Part shown: in pieces, positions 35,499 through 44,843 of the stretch | How positions within the stretch are numbered: the stretch's first letter is position 1 | Layout of the letters: every line of letters starts with the position of its first letter | Source of the DNA: Microcystis aeruginosa FD4 | GTDB lineage: Bacteria > Cyanobacteriota > Cyanobacteriia > Cyanobacteriales > Microcystaceae | Direction: 5' to 3' | Assembly (NCBI RefSeq): GCF_009792235.1 | Contig: NZ_CP046973.1 | Location: 1,116,001-1,180,000, forward strand | Length of the DNA stretch: 64,000 nucleotides | The notes under the pieces: model-generated | Seen by the model: only the letters and a program-made list of their open reading frames with translations | Told to the model about the DNA's origin: nothing | Database searches by the model: none | Translations under genes and position numbers: made by a program

Positions 35499-36386
35499 AT
35501 GAACAATAATACCCACGAAAACGATGCCCAACGGGTGAAAATCCTCAGCGAGGCCCTACCCTATATACAAGAATTTCGCGGTCGTACTGTAGTGGTTAAA
35601 TACGGTGGTGCGGCCATGAATAACAGCGATATCAAAGACACGGTCATGCGAGATATCGTTTTTCTCTCCTGTGTGGGAGTTCGTCCCGTTATTGTCCACG
35701 GTGGCGGTCCAGAAATCAATAGTTGGCTGGATAAATTGGGCATTGAACCCCAATTTAAAGACGGTTTACGCGTCACCGATGCCGCCACCATGGATGTGGT
35801 AGAAATGGTGCTAGTCGGACGCGTTAATAAAGAAATTGTTGCCCTGATCAATCAAGCCGGCGGTAAAGCGGTAGGATTATGCGGTAAGGATGGTAATCTG
35901 ATCACTGCTCGTCCCGTGGGTAAAGAGGGCATTGGTTTTGTGGGAGAAGTGAGCAGTGTCGATACTAGCGTCGTCGAATCCTTGGTCAATAGTGGCTATA
36001 TTCCCGTGATTTCCAGTGTGGCCGCCGATGAAACCGGCCAAGCTCATAATATCAATGCCGATACGGTAGCAGGAGAAATAGCGGCAGCTTTAGGGGCAGC
36101 TAAACTGATTTTGATGACCGATACAGCCGGAATTTTAGAGAATTACAAAGATCCTTCCACTTTATTGGCTAAATTGGATATCCAACAGGCCCGGGAGTTG
36201 ATTCAAAAAGGCATCGTTGCTGGTGGGATGATTCCCAAAGTTGGCTGCTGCGTGCGATCGCTGGCCCAGGGAGTTCAGGCTGCTCATATTATCGATGGTC
36301 GTCTTCCCCATGCCCTTTTACTGGAAATTTTCACCGATCGAGGCATCGGTTCCATGATTGTGGCCTCTGGTTATACTAATCTATAG
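35499..36386 (+). CDS. argB: acetylglutamate kinase
   Basis: A 295-residue amino-acid kinase that phosphorylates N-acetylglutamate, the controlled step of arginine synthesis. In cyanobacteria it is activated by PII. Motifs: VVKYGGAAMNNSDIKD (ATP-binding glycine loop with Lys), VIVHGGGPEINSWLDKLG (substrate), GKDGNLITARPVG, NINADTVAGEIAAAL and LILMTDTAGILEN, and GGMIPKVGCCVRSLAQGVQ. The N-terminal helix needed for the arginine-sensitive hexamer type is present (NDAQRVKILSEALPYIQEFRG). Confidence 0.97.
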   Translation: MNNNTHENDAQRVKILSEALPYIQEFRGRTVVVKYGGAAMNNSDIKDTVMRDIVFLSCVGVRPVIVHGGGPEINSWLDKLGIEPQFKDGLRVTDAATMDVVEMVLVGRVNKEIVALINQAGGKAVGLCGKDGNLITARPVGKEGIGFVGEVSSVDTSVVESLVNSGYIPVISSVAADETGQAHNINADTVAGEIAAALGAAKLILMTDTAGILENYKDPSTLLAKLDIQQARELIQKGIVAGGMIPKVGCCVRSLAQGVQAAHIIDGRLPHALLLEIFTDRGIGSMIVASGYTNL

Positions 36387-36554
36387 TAGTAATTACCGTA
36401 CTTTGGCTCAAAAAGACTTGCCTAAAACCAGGGATATGGTGTACAAGTAAGTTAATAAATGCGCTTCTTGATCCCTTGTAATGGCAAAAGTCTTAGTCTT
36501 GAGTTAGTTTAGTCGGGAAGCGCAAAATCTGAAGTATTCATAGCAATTGAATTT

Positions 36555-36776
36555 ATGACCAAACAAGCTGTAGCTCACCCGATGGTGAAGTTTCAACGCA
36601 AGGTTAGCAAGTGGATAGATGCAAAAGTAGTCAAACCTAGTGATAGTATCTGGAAATTGGCTCTTTTATACGGAGATGAGTGGACATACTGGAAGCAAGA
36701 GTTACTCGATTTCGGTTTCTCCATGCAAGACCCTCTCAGTGAAGTGGTAGCGGTAGAAGCTTGGGACGAAGAATAA
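36555..36776 (+). CDS. DUF4327-type small cyanobacterial protein
   Basis: A protein of 73 residues, MTKQAVAHPMVKFQRKVS ... DSIWKLALLYGDEWTYWKQE ... FGFSMQDPLSEVVAVEAWDE. The pattern matches the small DUF4327 family found across cyanobacteria; its function is unknown. It is a single-gene unit between argB and an efflux adaptor. Confidence 0.8.
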   Translation: MTKQAVAHPMVKFQRKVSKWIDAKVVKPSDSIWKLALLYGDEWTYWKQELLDFGFSMQDPLSEVVAVEAWDEE

Positions 36777-36819
36777 GCGACCATCGACTCAAAAGCGGCT
36801 TTCTACTAGGACTATCGCC

Positions 36820-38040
36820 ATGGGATCGACTCCGATTATCCTTTCCGCTCTGGTTATCTTAACCTTCAGTGCCAGTTGTTCTCCCCAGACCGAAACCCAA
36901 CCACTGCCACCGGCGGCCCGTACTACCACCGTCAACGTCACCACGGTTAAACCAGCAACCAGCGGAGGCAATCTCGATTACACGGGAACTACCCGACCTT
37001 TGAAAGTCGTTTCTCTGCGATCGCAAGCCCCTGGGCAGTTACTCAATCTCGTCGTTGATGTGGGAGATGAGGTGCAATTAGGGCAAATCCTCGCTCGTGT
37101 TGATGATCGTCTCCTTGCCACCGTTGTCCGAGAAGAAAAGGCTGCCCTATCGTCTCTAGAAGCGGAATTAGCTCGGGCGAGAATTGAAGTCAGTAACGCT
37201 GAAATTGAAGTGCAGCGCCTACAACTACAATACCAACAGGCCAAAAATGATGCCGAGCGCCTGCAAAAATTAGCCCTAGAAGGAGCGATTCCCCTGCAAC
37301 AGGGCGAAACAGCCCAAACTGCGGCGGCAGTAGCTTTAAAAGCCGTTAATAGCGGGCGATCAAGAATTAAAGTCGAGGAGCAGGTAGTGGCGGGAATTAT
37401 CGGCAGAATTGCTGCCCAAACATCGGTCATCGCTCAGGAACAACAACGTCAGGCCTACGCTATTCTTAAATCACCGGCGACGGGGATAGTTATCGAAAAA
37501 CTGAAAGAGCCGGGGGATTTAGTCAGTATCGGCGATGAAGTCCTCAAAATTGGTGATTTTAAACAGGTCAAGGTAGTAGTATTATTATCGGAATTGGATT
37601 TAAAAACGATTAATTTAGGACAAAAGGTTAATGTCAGCCTTGATGCTTTTGGTGATAGAAATTTTTCCGGTCGCATCACCAGGATTTTTCCCCTCAGCCA
37701 AGGCACGGCCCGGCGGATTCCCGTGGAGATTACTCTACCCAATGGGGATGGTTTAATTAAAGGGGGATTATTGGCCCGGGTACGGTTTAATAAAAATTCT
37801 GCCCCTCAGGTGATTGTTCCCGAAACAGCAATTGTCAGTCAAGGGGAATCCGCGGCAATTTTCGTCCTTTCCGAGTCTAACTCGCAAGTGGAAAAACGTC
37901 CCGTTCGTCTCGGTCAAGCGCTTGACGGTCAAGTAGAAATTATCGCTGGACTCGAACCAGGGGAGCGTTTCGTCGTCAATAGTAGTAAACCTTTGCAAAA
38001 TGGTGAAAAAGTCCGCATCAGTGTACTTAGTAATCCTTGA
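36820..38040 (+). CDS. RND-type efflux periplasmic adaptor (MFP) subunit
   Basis: A 406-residue HlyD/AcrA-type adaptor. The N-terminus MGSTPIILSALVILTFSASC is a secretion signal with a Cys that could be a lipobox Cys, although the -3 position is Ser rather than Leu. A barrel-sandwich hybrid half motif (GQLLNLVVDVGDEVQLGQIL) is followed by a long alpha-hairpin coiled coil (about 95-200), the second lipoyl half (AILKSPATGIVIEKLKEPGD) and beta-barrel domains. It would link an inner-membrane RND pump to an outer-membrane channel. No pump or channel gene follows; a MITE and trpS come next, so the partner is elsewhere or lost. Confidence 0.9.
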   Translation: MGSTPIILSALVILTFSASCSPQTETQPLPPAARTTTVNVTTVKPATSGGNLDYTGTTRPLKVVSLRSQAPGQLLNLVVDVGDEVQLGQILARVDDRLLATVVREEKAALSSLEAELARARIEVSNAEIEVQRLQLQYQQAKNDAERLQKLALEGAIPLQQGETAQTAAAVALKAVNSGRSRIKVEEQVVAGIIGRIAAQTSVIAQEQQRQAYAILKSPATGIVIEKLKEPGDLVSIGDEVLKIGDFKQVKVVVLLSELDLKTINLGQKVNVSLDAFGDRNFSGRITRIFPLSQGTARRIPVEITLPNGDGLIKGGLLARVRFNKNSAPQVIVPETAIVSQGESAAIFVLSESNSQVEKRPVRLGQALDGQVEIIAGLEPGERFVVNSSKPLQNGEKVRISVLSNP

Positions 38041-38157
38041 TCAAACCACGGGCGAACCGCTCGGCAGGGAGCTTTTATCTTGAATGTCAGGTGAAGACCC
38101 TCGGTTTTACCGAAGGGATGAAACCTGGCCAAAATAGAACAGCGAAGCACGACTAAA
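38041..38157. other. possible IS605-type right-end remnant
   Basis: ACCCTCGGTTTTACCGAAGG followed by GATGAAACCTGG resembles the hairpin-rich right end (guide RNA region) of IS200/IS605-type elements. No transposase or tnpB gene is attached. Confidence 0.35.
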
Positions 38158-38164
38158 AATAAGT

Positions 38165-38295
38165 GGCTCTTCTCGACTTTGTGTGATAATCAGTGCTGAT
38201 TATTCCTAGTAGTCTTGCTAGGCAAGGCTTTGAAGACTATATTTCTGGAAAATTATCCCTATTCTTCTTCCTGCCACACAGAAACGAGAAGAGCC
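38165..38295. mobile_element. ISL3-type MITE, intact
   Basis: Left end GGCTCTTCTCGACTTTGTGT; right end read inward GGCTCTTCTCGTTTCTGTGT. It is flanked by AATAAGT on both sides (38158-38164, 38296-38302). It is 131 bp. The first 26 bases equal those of the MITE at 10199, while the interior differs. Confidence 0.9.
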
Positions 38296-38327
38296 AATAA
38301 GTGTCCAGCCTCCTAACAAAATTGTCC

Positions 38328-39338
38328 CTAAAATGGTGGTAAATAACCCATGGCATTTTTGACTCGATCGAGAGTTTGATTGGCTACCGCTGCTGCTTTG
38401 AGACGACCTTGCCGCAAAACTGTGGCTAAATAATCTTTATCCTCTCTAATTTGGGCGTATTTTTCCTGAATAGGTTTCAGAGATTCTATGGTGACTTCTG
38501 TTAACATCGGTTTAAATTGTCCCCAACCTAAATCGGCGCATTCTCCCCCGACCACCTCTTTACTTTTTCCCGATAAAATGCTATAGAGAGTGAGTAAATT
38601 ATGGCATTCGGGACGTTCTGGATCATCGAAAGTTAAACCCTTAACTAGATCGGTTTTACAGCGTTTAATTTTCTTGGCAATGACATCGGGAGTATCGAGA
38701 ATATTAATCCGACTCATCTCGGAAGGATCAGATTTAGACATTTTATTCCGGCCATCGGTTAAACTCATCACCCGCGCTCCTTCTTTGCGGATCATCGGAT
38801 CGGGAAGTTTTAAAATTGGTTGTTTTGGTTGCCCAAAAAGATGATTAATTCTAACAGCTATATCGCGGGTTAATTCTAAATGTTGTTTTTGATCTTCTCC
38901 CACGGGTACTTTATCGGCATCGTAGAGTAGGATATCGGCAGCCATCAGCACGGGATAATCGAGTAAACCTGTGCCAACGTTTTCCCCCTGTTTAATCGCT
39001 TTTTCTTTAAATTGAATCATATCGGTTAACCAATTTAAAGGGGTGATACAATTCAATAACCAAGTTAATTCCGTATGAGCTTTAACGTGGGATTGGACAA
39101 AGATAGTCGCATATTCTAAATCAATTCCGCAGGCTAAATATAAGGCGGCAATTGCTAAAGTATCCTCCGCAAGAGTTGCGGGATTATGGGGAACGGTGAT
39201 CGCGTGTAAATCGACCACACAAAAGAAATTATCGTAGTCTTTTTGTCCCTCCACCCAATTGCGGATCGCACCGAGATAATTGCCTAAATGTAAATTGCCG
39301 GTTGGTTGCACACCAGATAAGATTCTTTGTTTACCCAT
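38328..39338 (-). CDS. trpS: tryptophanyl-tRNA synthetase
   Basis: A 336-residue class I synthetase. The HIGH-like signature is GVQPTGNLHLGNYLGAI and the KMSKS loop is GRNKMSKSDPSEM. Other features are LVDLHAIT near the N-terminus and PVGEDQKQHLELTRDIAVR, typical of bacterial TrpS. It charges tRNA-Trp in the cytoplasm. The length is normal. Start ATG at 39336-39338. Confidence 0.97.
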   Translation of the reverse strand: MGKQRILSGVQPTGNLHLGNYLGAIRNWVEGQKDYDNFFCVVDLHAITVPHNPATLAEDTLAIAALYLACGIDLEYATIFVQSHVKAHTELTWLLNCITPLNWLTDMIQFKEKAIKQGENVGTGLLDYPVLMAADILLYDADKVPVGEDQKQHLELTRDIAVRINHLFGQPKQPILKLPDPMIRKEGARVMSLTDGRNKMSKSDPSEMSRINILDTPDVIAKKIKRCKTDLVKGLTFDDPERPECHNLLTLYSILSGKSKEVVGGECADLGWGQFKPMLTEVTIESLKPIQEKYAQIREDKDYLATVLRQGRLKAAAVANQTLDRVKNAMGYLPPF

Positions 39339-39399
39339 AACTTATGCGATCGCTTTTTTTCATGATTTTATTGTATCAGTTTTTGCAGCTAATTTCATC

Positions 39400-40713
39400 C
39401 TAAATCCAATTGGGAAAAATCATTCTCAGATAATAATCCCGCACTGACAGGGGAATGCCTAAATAAATTGGTAGCCAATGGATAAAAGCAAAAATTATCA
39501 AAATTATGAGGGAGCGCGAGCAATTTTTATAAATAGGACTGGAACTTTCTAAACCATCGGCTAAGAGCCAAGCTAGGGCAATCCAAGTGAAGGTATAAGC
39601 AGCCATATAATGATAGAGAAAGGTACAGCGACTAATTTTTAACCAGGGCAGCAGATTAGCAATATAGTTACAGATAAGATAGGCGGAAATCACTCGCTCT
39701 TTTCGGTTAAATAATCGACTAAAAACCACTAGAATCGCTCCCGTAGAAAACCACCATAACAACGGATTTCCCATCGCGTGAACATCATAAATTTTATCAC
39801 CTACGCTCTTAAAATAATAAGCCACAGGTCGCCCCATTACTAACCAACTATACCAGGGAGAACAATAGGGATGAACATCAGATTGATTACCCTTTATTCT
39901 CTGATGAAATGACCAAATTTCTTGATGTACTTGCCAAAAATTATATTGATGGTTGACGAGAAGATGAGGTATCCAGAGCAAACTATAGGTAACTAGGGGA
40001 AAGACAATTAAAGCGATAAAAATGTCCTCTAATCTCAGGTTAGTTGCCTTTGTCCAAAGATGATCTTTTGACTGCTCTTGATTCAATAATTTTATTAACC
40101 AAGCAATACCGATAAAAATAAATATTCCCAGTAAAAATCCTAAGCCATTCCATTTAATATTTGCCGCTAAACCGAAAGAAACTCCCGATAATAATAACCA
40201 ATTGAGTTTTGAATTTTTCTGGAGTGCTAATAAAAAAAATAATTGTCCAGACAAACCGAATAAAATTAAGTAAATATTATTGAGAGCGTAACGGGATTCA
40301 ACTAGAAATAATCCGTCTAAACTAGCGATAAAAGTTGTGGTTAAAAATACAGGTTTTCTCTGGGTTAATTGATAAGCAATTCCCCCAATAATTAGGGGAA
40401 TAAAAGAACCAGTGAAAGCATTTAACCAGCGATAACTAAAAGTTGAGCGCAGGGAACCTGTTAAATTATTAATTGTTTCAGGATCGGCAGGAAAATGGGA
40501 ACCAATCCAGATACTAATCGCAATTAAATATTGACTTAACGGTGGATGAGACTGGAAAAAATCTTTACCGATTAGATATTCATTGCCGTATTTAGCATAA
40601 TAAACTTCATCGAAAACAAGAGTATTAAACTGACTGAGATTCCAAAATCTTATTCCTAGGGAAAATACAAATATCCCTAGGATAGATAGGTTAAATTTTA
40701 CTTGAGAATTCAT
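39400..40713 (-). CDS. PMT family glycosyltransferase (protein mannosyltransferase-like)
   Basis: About 437 residues with at least nine hydrophobic helices. The GT39/PMT signature includes FDEVYYAKYGNEYL (catalytic Asp-Glu in the first lumenal or periplasmic loop) and QSHPPLSQYLIAISIW. Further conserved parts are SRYALNNIYLILFGLSGQLF and a C-terminal PMT_4TMC-like region (HPYCSPWYSWLVMGRPVAYY). It probably transfers a sugar from a polyprenyl phosphate to exported proteins or glycans. I chose MNSQVKFNLSI (ATG 40711-40713) over an upstream GTG because the longer frame runs into the Uma2 gene 5' of it. Confidence 0.9.
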   Translation of the reverse strand: MNSQVKFNLSILGIFVFSLGIRFWNLSQFNTLVFDEVYYAKYGNEYLIGKDFFQSHPPLSQYLIAISIWIGSHFPADPETINNLTGSLRSTFSYRWLNAFTGSFIPLIIGGIAYQLTQRKPVFLTTTFIASLDGLFLVESRYALNNIYLILFGLSGQLFFLLALQKNSKLNWLLLSGVSFGLAANIKWNGLGFLLGIFIFIGIAWLIKLLNQEQSKDHLWTKATNLRLEDIFIALIVFPLVTYSLLWIPHLLVNHQYNFWQVHQEIWSFHQRIKGNQSDVHPYCSPWYSWLVMGRPVAYYFKSVGDKIYDVHAMGNPLLWWFSTGAILVVFSRLFNRKERVISAYLICNYIANLLPWLKISRCTFLYHYMAAYTFTWIALAWLLADGLESSSPIYKNCSRSLIILIIFAFIHWLPIYLGIPLSVRDYYLRMIFPNWI

Positions 40714-40729
40714 GGAAAGATAATAGTTA

Positions 40730-41356
40730 TTATAACTGGGAATTTTCTGGCAACTGCGAGCGAAATTCTTTGACAGCAAGACGGGGATTAGGATGGTTGA
40801 CATATTCGGCTAATAATTCTAAATTTAAATCTGGTAATAAAGCACTTTTAGGGATTAAAATATATTCGCCATTCTCTTGCAAAGAATAGATTTTTAACTG
40901 ATTATCTTGCCAAAACCAAACCTCTTGAGTTCCCAATCTTTTATAAACTTCTAAAACTTTCAGGCTGCCACTGGTTAAAATTATTTCGATCGCCAAATCA
41001 GGAAACTCTTTTTCTGTGAATAAACAAAAACATTCATCTGGTTCTTTTCCCGCTTCTTTTTCCTGTTTTCGCAAAGTGGTGGAACCTAATCCCCAGAAAT
41101 CAATTTCAGCATATTCTAAATAAACTTCTACCAATCTACCGATATTTTTTTTGCTAACTTCATGACGACGACTAGGAGCCATAATTTCTACCATTCCATC
41201 TAAGTAAGTGATGCGATAACTCGAACTATCTTCTAAATGTTTTAAGAGGGTTTCGTACTGTTGCCAATTAACCCCAGAAATTAACATTCTTTGTTCAGGA
41301 TCATTAGCTTTTAACTCGAAATCTTCTAATCCTTGTAACCGAATCGTAGTCATCAT
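40730..41356 (-). CDS. Uma2 family protein (DUF820)
   Basis: A protein of 208 residues with the Uma2 fold. LEDSSSYRITYLDGMVEIMAP is the first conserved block, then PDECFCLFTEKEFPDLAIEI (Asp and E-I motif) and LEVYKRLGTQEVWFWQDNQL. It has no coiled-coil tail. It reads toward the PMT gene with 16 bp between them; the two could be co-transcribed. Function unknown. Confidence 0.9.
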   Translation of the reverse strand: MMTTIRLQGLEDFELKANDPEQRMLISGVNWQQYETLLKHLEDSSSYRITYLDGMVEIMAPSRRHEVSKKNIGRLVEVYLEYAEIDFWGLGSTTLRKQEKEAGKEPDECFCLFTEKEFPDLAIEIILTSGSLKVLEVYKRLGTQEVWFWQDNQLKIYSLQENGEYILIPKSALLPDLNLELLAEYVNHPNPRLAVKEFRSQLPENSQL

Positions 41357-41390
41357 AAAATTAATTACCTCGTCTATTTGACTTAATTAC

Positions 41391-43439
41391 TCAGCAAGAC
41401 TTATTTTGATTTCTTCTGGTCTGAATTTTAGCGCGTAAAATCTTAACTTTATAGGGATCAGCATCTTTTCGCCACAGGATCTGATAGCCTTTGATTGTAG
41501 CACAATGCTCCTCTAAACATTTTTGCCAACCCTGTAAACGTTCGATCGCTTTTCTATCTTCTAACAATCCCCAATCCTTTTCTAATTTAGTTAACTGAAG
41601 CAATTTATCATAGTTAGGATAATCAGCCGTTACTAAAAGCTCTTTTTCGTGTAGAATTGGCGGATTAGGACTATCCCGATAATCGCGAAAACTAAAATCA
41701 GCCGAACCTAAATATACATCCATGCTAGTAGCTAAAATCGGATGGATTTCTGTATCAAAATTGGGGTAATAGAGATAGGAAATTTTGGGTTGACGAAAGG
41801 ATAAACGAATAACATTAGCATTTTCTAACCGTCCGATAGTTTGACTAGCACAACCTTCATATAAGCGTAATAACATCGGTAATTTTTCCAGAATGCTAAT
41901 ATGAATAGTTAGGGAATAACGGGAAAGTTTGCCTAAAGAACTATTTTCACAAGTACGAGCGATCGCTGGCAGATTTCCCGCACTTATTAACACTTCTTCT
42001 GCTAAAGCGCAAGCATTGCGATAACTGCCAAATAAAGCTTTAAAATCGGCACGGGTAGCGGGAGATAATTCCCGTACTTTCGGACATTGGCTAAATTGAC
42101 TTAAAGCTAAATAAAGTAAAAGATCGGCACGTCTTTTATCGGCAATTATCTCCCATTCTTCCGCTTCTGTTACTTGTAGAATCACTTGAAAAGCGCGTCT
42201 AAAAGTGCCAAATTCTGCCTTAATTTCTTCCTCTTGTAATAATTCTCCCGCAACGGGTAAACGTCCCTGCTGGGTGTAAAATTCCATCAGGGGAGTTAAT
42301 AAATCTTCGTAATCTTCAAAGCGTTTGAGATGGGTTTTAATTTTAGGAGTGTTAGTGCGGGAACGACATCTCGACAAACGAAAGTTTTCGGCTTTTTCTT
42401 CCTCTCGAAAAACTAGATAAATTCCCAAAGTTATTGGAATAGAATCAACCCCTAAACTGCTATCAATATACTGTTTTAGTTCTTCCTGTTGATAGTATTT
42501 TTGAAAAGTATTGCGACGGGTTATAATTCCATCTTCATAGGCCATTAAACCCCGTTCACTATCATCAATTAGAATCTGTGCTGAAACGATTAAAACTTGA
42601 CGGGTTAGTTGCCAAGCTTTTAATAAAGCTTCTTGCCGTTCTCCGGCGGATTCAATAACATTAATTACATAGCCCAAATTAACAATATCAGATTCAATTA
42701 AAGGACTATCGGGACGATAATAAGGATCCCAACCTTCACTTTGATAACCCTGTTCGGCTATGCGTTCTATATCACCTCCATAACCACAACCGTAATCAAA
42801 AAAAGTGGTTTCAGGAAGAAATAATCCCGCCGCTAATGCTAATCTTGCCGGACGAGAAAGGGTTTTGCGAACAAGAGCGGCTTTGTGGCGATCAATTATT
42901 ATCGATTTTTCCTTTTGTCCCGCTAAATTACAAACTAAATAATCTCCTGCAAAATCTAGGTTATGCTTTCTTAAAAGCCGTTGCCATTCCTGTTTAGTAC
43001 CGATGGGATAAGAACTGTTTAAAAGTCCTAAAGCACTCTCGATTTTTGTGAGATGCTCGAATTCTTGATAAAGGGGATAGTCCCTAGTAACAAAAGTTTC
43101 TTTTCGGTGTAAAATGGGCGGATTATCAGCATTTTGATAATTCCATTCACTTAAGATTAATGTCCCCATATCTACCACTAAACTTTTAGTTAAAACTGGG
43201 TGAGGTTCCCGATCAAAATCGGGATAAAAAAGATAGGATATTTTCGGTTTATCAGTGCTAAATTTAATTATTGTTGCCTCAGATAAATGCTGATTAATTC
43301 TTCCTTTTTGTTCGTAATTCTGGAGGATAGTATCCAGTTGCTGTAATGCTTCTCGATGAACATAAAGCGCCCCCGGTAATAGTTTACCGATGGGACTAAC
43401 TTGACACAGTTGCACGATTACGGCGAAATTCTCAGCCAT
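41391..43439 (-). CDS. DNA phosphorothioation-associated putative methyltransferase
   Basis: About 682 residues from MAENFAVIVQLCQVSP. A class I methyltransferase core lies in the middle, with the SAM-binding motif FFDYGCGYGGDIERIAEQG at about 213-231 and IVNLGYVINVIES after it. The protein matches the type annotated as DNA phosphorothioation (Dnd)-associated methyltransferase. The N-terminal block (about 1-140: IGKLLPGALYVH, KPKISYLFYPDFDREPHPVL, NPPILHRKETFVTRDYPLY) and the C-terminal block (about 490-622: LGKLSRYSLTIH, QPKISYLYYPNFDTEIHPIL, NPPILHEKELLVTADYPNY) are clear duplicates of each other. No dnd genes are in the window. Start ATG 43437-43439 is preferred over an upstream TTG (8 codons). 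Confidence 0.85.
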   Translation of the reverse strand: MAENFAVIVQLCQVSPIGKLLPGALYVHREALQQLDTILQNYEQKGRINQHLSEATIIKFSTDKPKISYLFYPDFDREPHPVLTKSLVVDMGTLILSEWNYQNADNPPILHRKETFVTRDYPLYQEFEHLTKIESALGLLNSSYPIGTKQEWQRLLRKHNLDFAGDYLVCNLAGQKEKSIIIDRHKAALVRKTLSRPARLALAAGLFLPETTFFDYGCGYGGDIERIAEQGYQSEGWDPYYRPDSPLIESDIVNLGYVINVIESAGERQEALLKAWQLTRQVLIVSAQILIDDSERGLMAYEDGIITRRNTFQKYYQQEELKQYIDSSLGVDSIPITLGIYLVFREEEKAENFRLSRCRSRTNTPKIKTHLKRFEDYEDLLTPLMEFYTQQGRLPVAGELLQEEEIKAEFGTFRRAFQVILQVTEAEEWEIIADKRRADLLLYLALSQFSQCPKVRELSPATRADFKALFGSYRNACALAEEVLISAGNLPAIARTCENSSLGKLSRYSLTIHISILEKLPMLLRLYEGCASQTIGRLENANVIRLSFRQPKISYLYYPNFDTEIHPILATSMDVYLGSADFSFRDYRDSPNPPILHEKELLVTADYPNYDKLLQLTKLEKDWGLLEDRKAIERLQGWQKCLEEHCATIKGYQILWRKDADPYKVKILRAKIQTRRNQNKSC

Positions 43440-43482
43440 GGCAATTAATCTGTCCAATAACAAATTCTAGAGACAGAAAAAA

Positions 43483-44262
43483 CTAAATAAATCTAGTTAA
43501 ATGAACCCGATAGCGCTCTTTTTTTGTCACAGTAACCTCTCCCACTTCTAGACGACCTTTTCCCCGAAAAGAAATCAAATCACCGGTTTTAACGTTATAA
43601 CTAGATTGACTGATATCTTTCCAGTTAACTCGCACATCCCCGGCGCTAATTGCTTCGGCCATTTTACTGCGAGAAATGCCAAAACCCGCCGAGGCGATCG
43701 CATCTAAACGTAAGGAAGCTTCCACAGTATTAATTTCTTTTTTTTGCGGTGGTCTAACTTTTAATTCCGTCAAAGGAATCGGGCTAGTTTTCACGGGAAC
43801 CGAACGCACTTGTCGCAAATTAGCAGACAAAAAATCTACCAATTCAGGCACTACAATCGCCTGCGCTCCTCGCTCACCTAAAACGATTATATCGCCGACT
43901 TTTTCCCGAACGATACCCGTCCCTAACATCGCCCCTAAAAAATCGCGGTGGTTAGCGGTATCAAAAAGAAAATTACCGGCAATATCAAGGGCAGATAGGG
44001 GAATATCTGTTACTGCCAAAGGTAAATCAACTCTAGCAATACCGAGGCGCTGTCTTTCTGCTTGGGGATAACCGCCCCATTTTTGCATTGACACATCGGT
44101 TAAACGCTGAAAAACCCGTTCTACTTCCGCTAAAACTGCGGGAGAAAGAAAGTCTGTCACCGTCACTTCCCAAGTCTTGAGCGCTTGTTCAGCTTTATCA
44201 ATAACTTTCGCTATCTCCTCGCGGTTCTCGACACCCTTTAGTAATTCTTCTCTTGGTAACAT
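43483..44262 (-). CDS. photosystem II S4 domain protein
   Basis: About 259 residues from MLPREELLKGVENREEI. The N-terminal YlmH-like region includes WGGYPQAERQRLGIARVDL and FLGAMLGTGIVREKVGDI. The C-terminal S4 RNA-binding domain includes RLDAIASAGFGISRSKMAEA and GDVRVNWKDI. Cyanobacterial and plant members are annotated as PSII S4-domain proteins; the precise role is unclear. I prefer the ATG at 44260-44262 to one 7 codons upstream because the shorter N-terminus fits the family. Confidence 0.88.
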   Translation of the reverse strand: MLPREELLKGVENREEIAKVIDKAEQALKTWEVTVTDFLSPAVLAEVERVFQRLTDVSMQKWGGYPQAERQRLGIARVDLPLAVTDIPLSALDIAGNFLFDTANHRDFLGAMLGTGIVREKVGDIIVLGERGAQAIVVPELVDFLSANLRQVRSVPVKTSPIPLTELKVRPPQKKEINTVEASLRLDAIASAGFGISRSKMAEAISAGDVRVNWKDISQSSYNVKTGDLISFRGKGRLEVGEVTVTKKERYRVHLTRFI

Positions 44263-44333
44263 TGTTTTGTGGTAATTAATCAAAAATTCTTAGGAAAAAA
44301 TCAAATGACCGATAACTTATTCCTAATAACCGT

Positions 44334-44843
44334 TCACCGTTCTAGGGCGTATCCTTGCAGATTTTCGGGGTTAAATTGGCGGAGGATAAGAGTCGCTTGA
44401 TTTTTCAGGTTTTCGGAACCCTGCACGATAATAATATATTTTCCAGCACCGAGACGATTGCGATAGGGAAGTGCATCGCCACTGCCGGAGGATAAACCCA
44501 CGCCACCACCGACGAAAATACTGCCCATCGCCCCCCCAATCGCCCCGGCAATGCCGCCCACGATATGATTGCCCGGTTCTCCGGCCCAATCAAAGGTATG
44601 CAACCCCGTAATCAGGTTAAAAAGGTAGCCCCCAGCAAAACCGAAGGGAATTAGCCAAAAAGCCATGAGAGTAGCCCGTTTTTTGGCCTGTTGGAAGGGA
44701 TCGATCAAACCGAACTCATCAGCACTTTTATAGCCGCGACCGAGAATGGTCACTTGAGATTGGGGAATTCCCGCTTTTTCGAGGGCAACGGCAGCTTCTT
44801 CTGCTTGTATGCGATCAGCTAACACGGCAATGAGATAATTCAT
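44334..44843 (-). CDS. membrane-associated general-stress-type protein
   Basis: About 169 residues from MNYLIAVLADRIQAEEAAVA. The N-terminus resembles the heat-induced stress protein YflT / general stress protein 17M fold (VALEKAGIPQSQVTILGRGY). The middle has a glycine-rich hydrophobic pair of segments (FWLIPFGFAGGYLFNLITG and IVGGIAGAIGGAMGSIFVGG) that may span the membrane. The C-terminal part (GKYIIIVQGSENLKNQATLI) repeats the ferredoxin-like pattern. An ATG 3 codons upstream is also possible. Function unknown. Confidence 0.75.
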   Translation of the reverse strand: MNYLIAVLADRIQAEEAAVALEKAGIPQSQVTILGRGYKSADEFGLIDPFQQAKKRATLMAFWLIPFGFAGGYLFNLITGLHTFDWAGEPGNHIVGGIAGAIGGAMGSIFVGGGVGLSSGSGDALPYRNRLGAGKYIIIVQGSENLKNQATLILRQFNPENLQGYALER

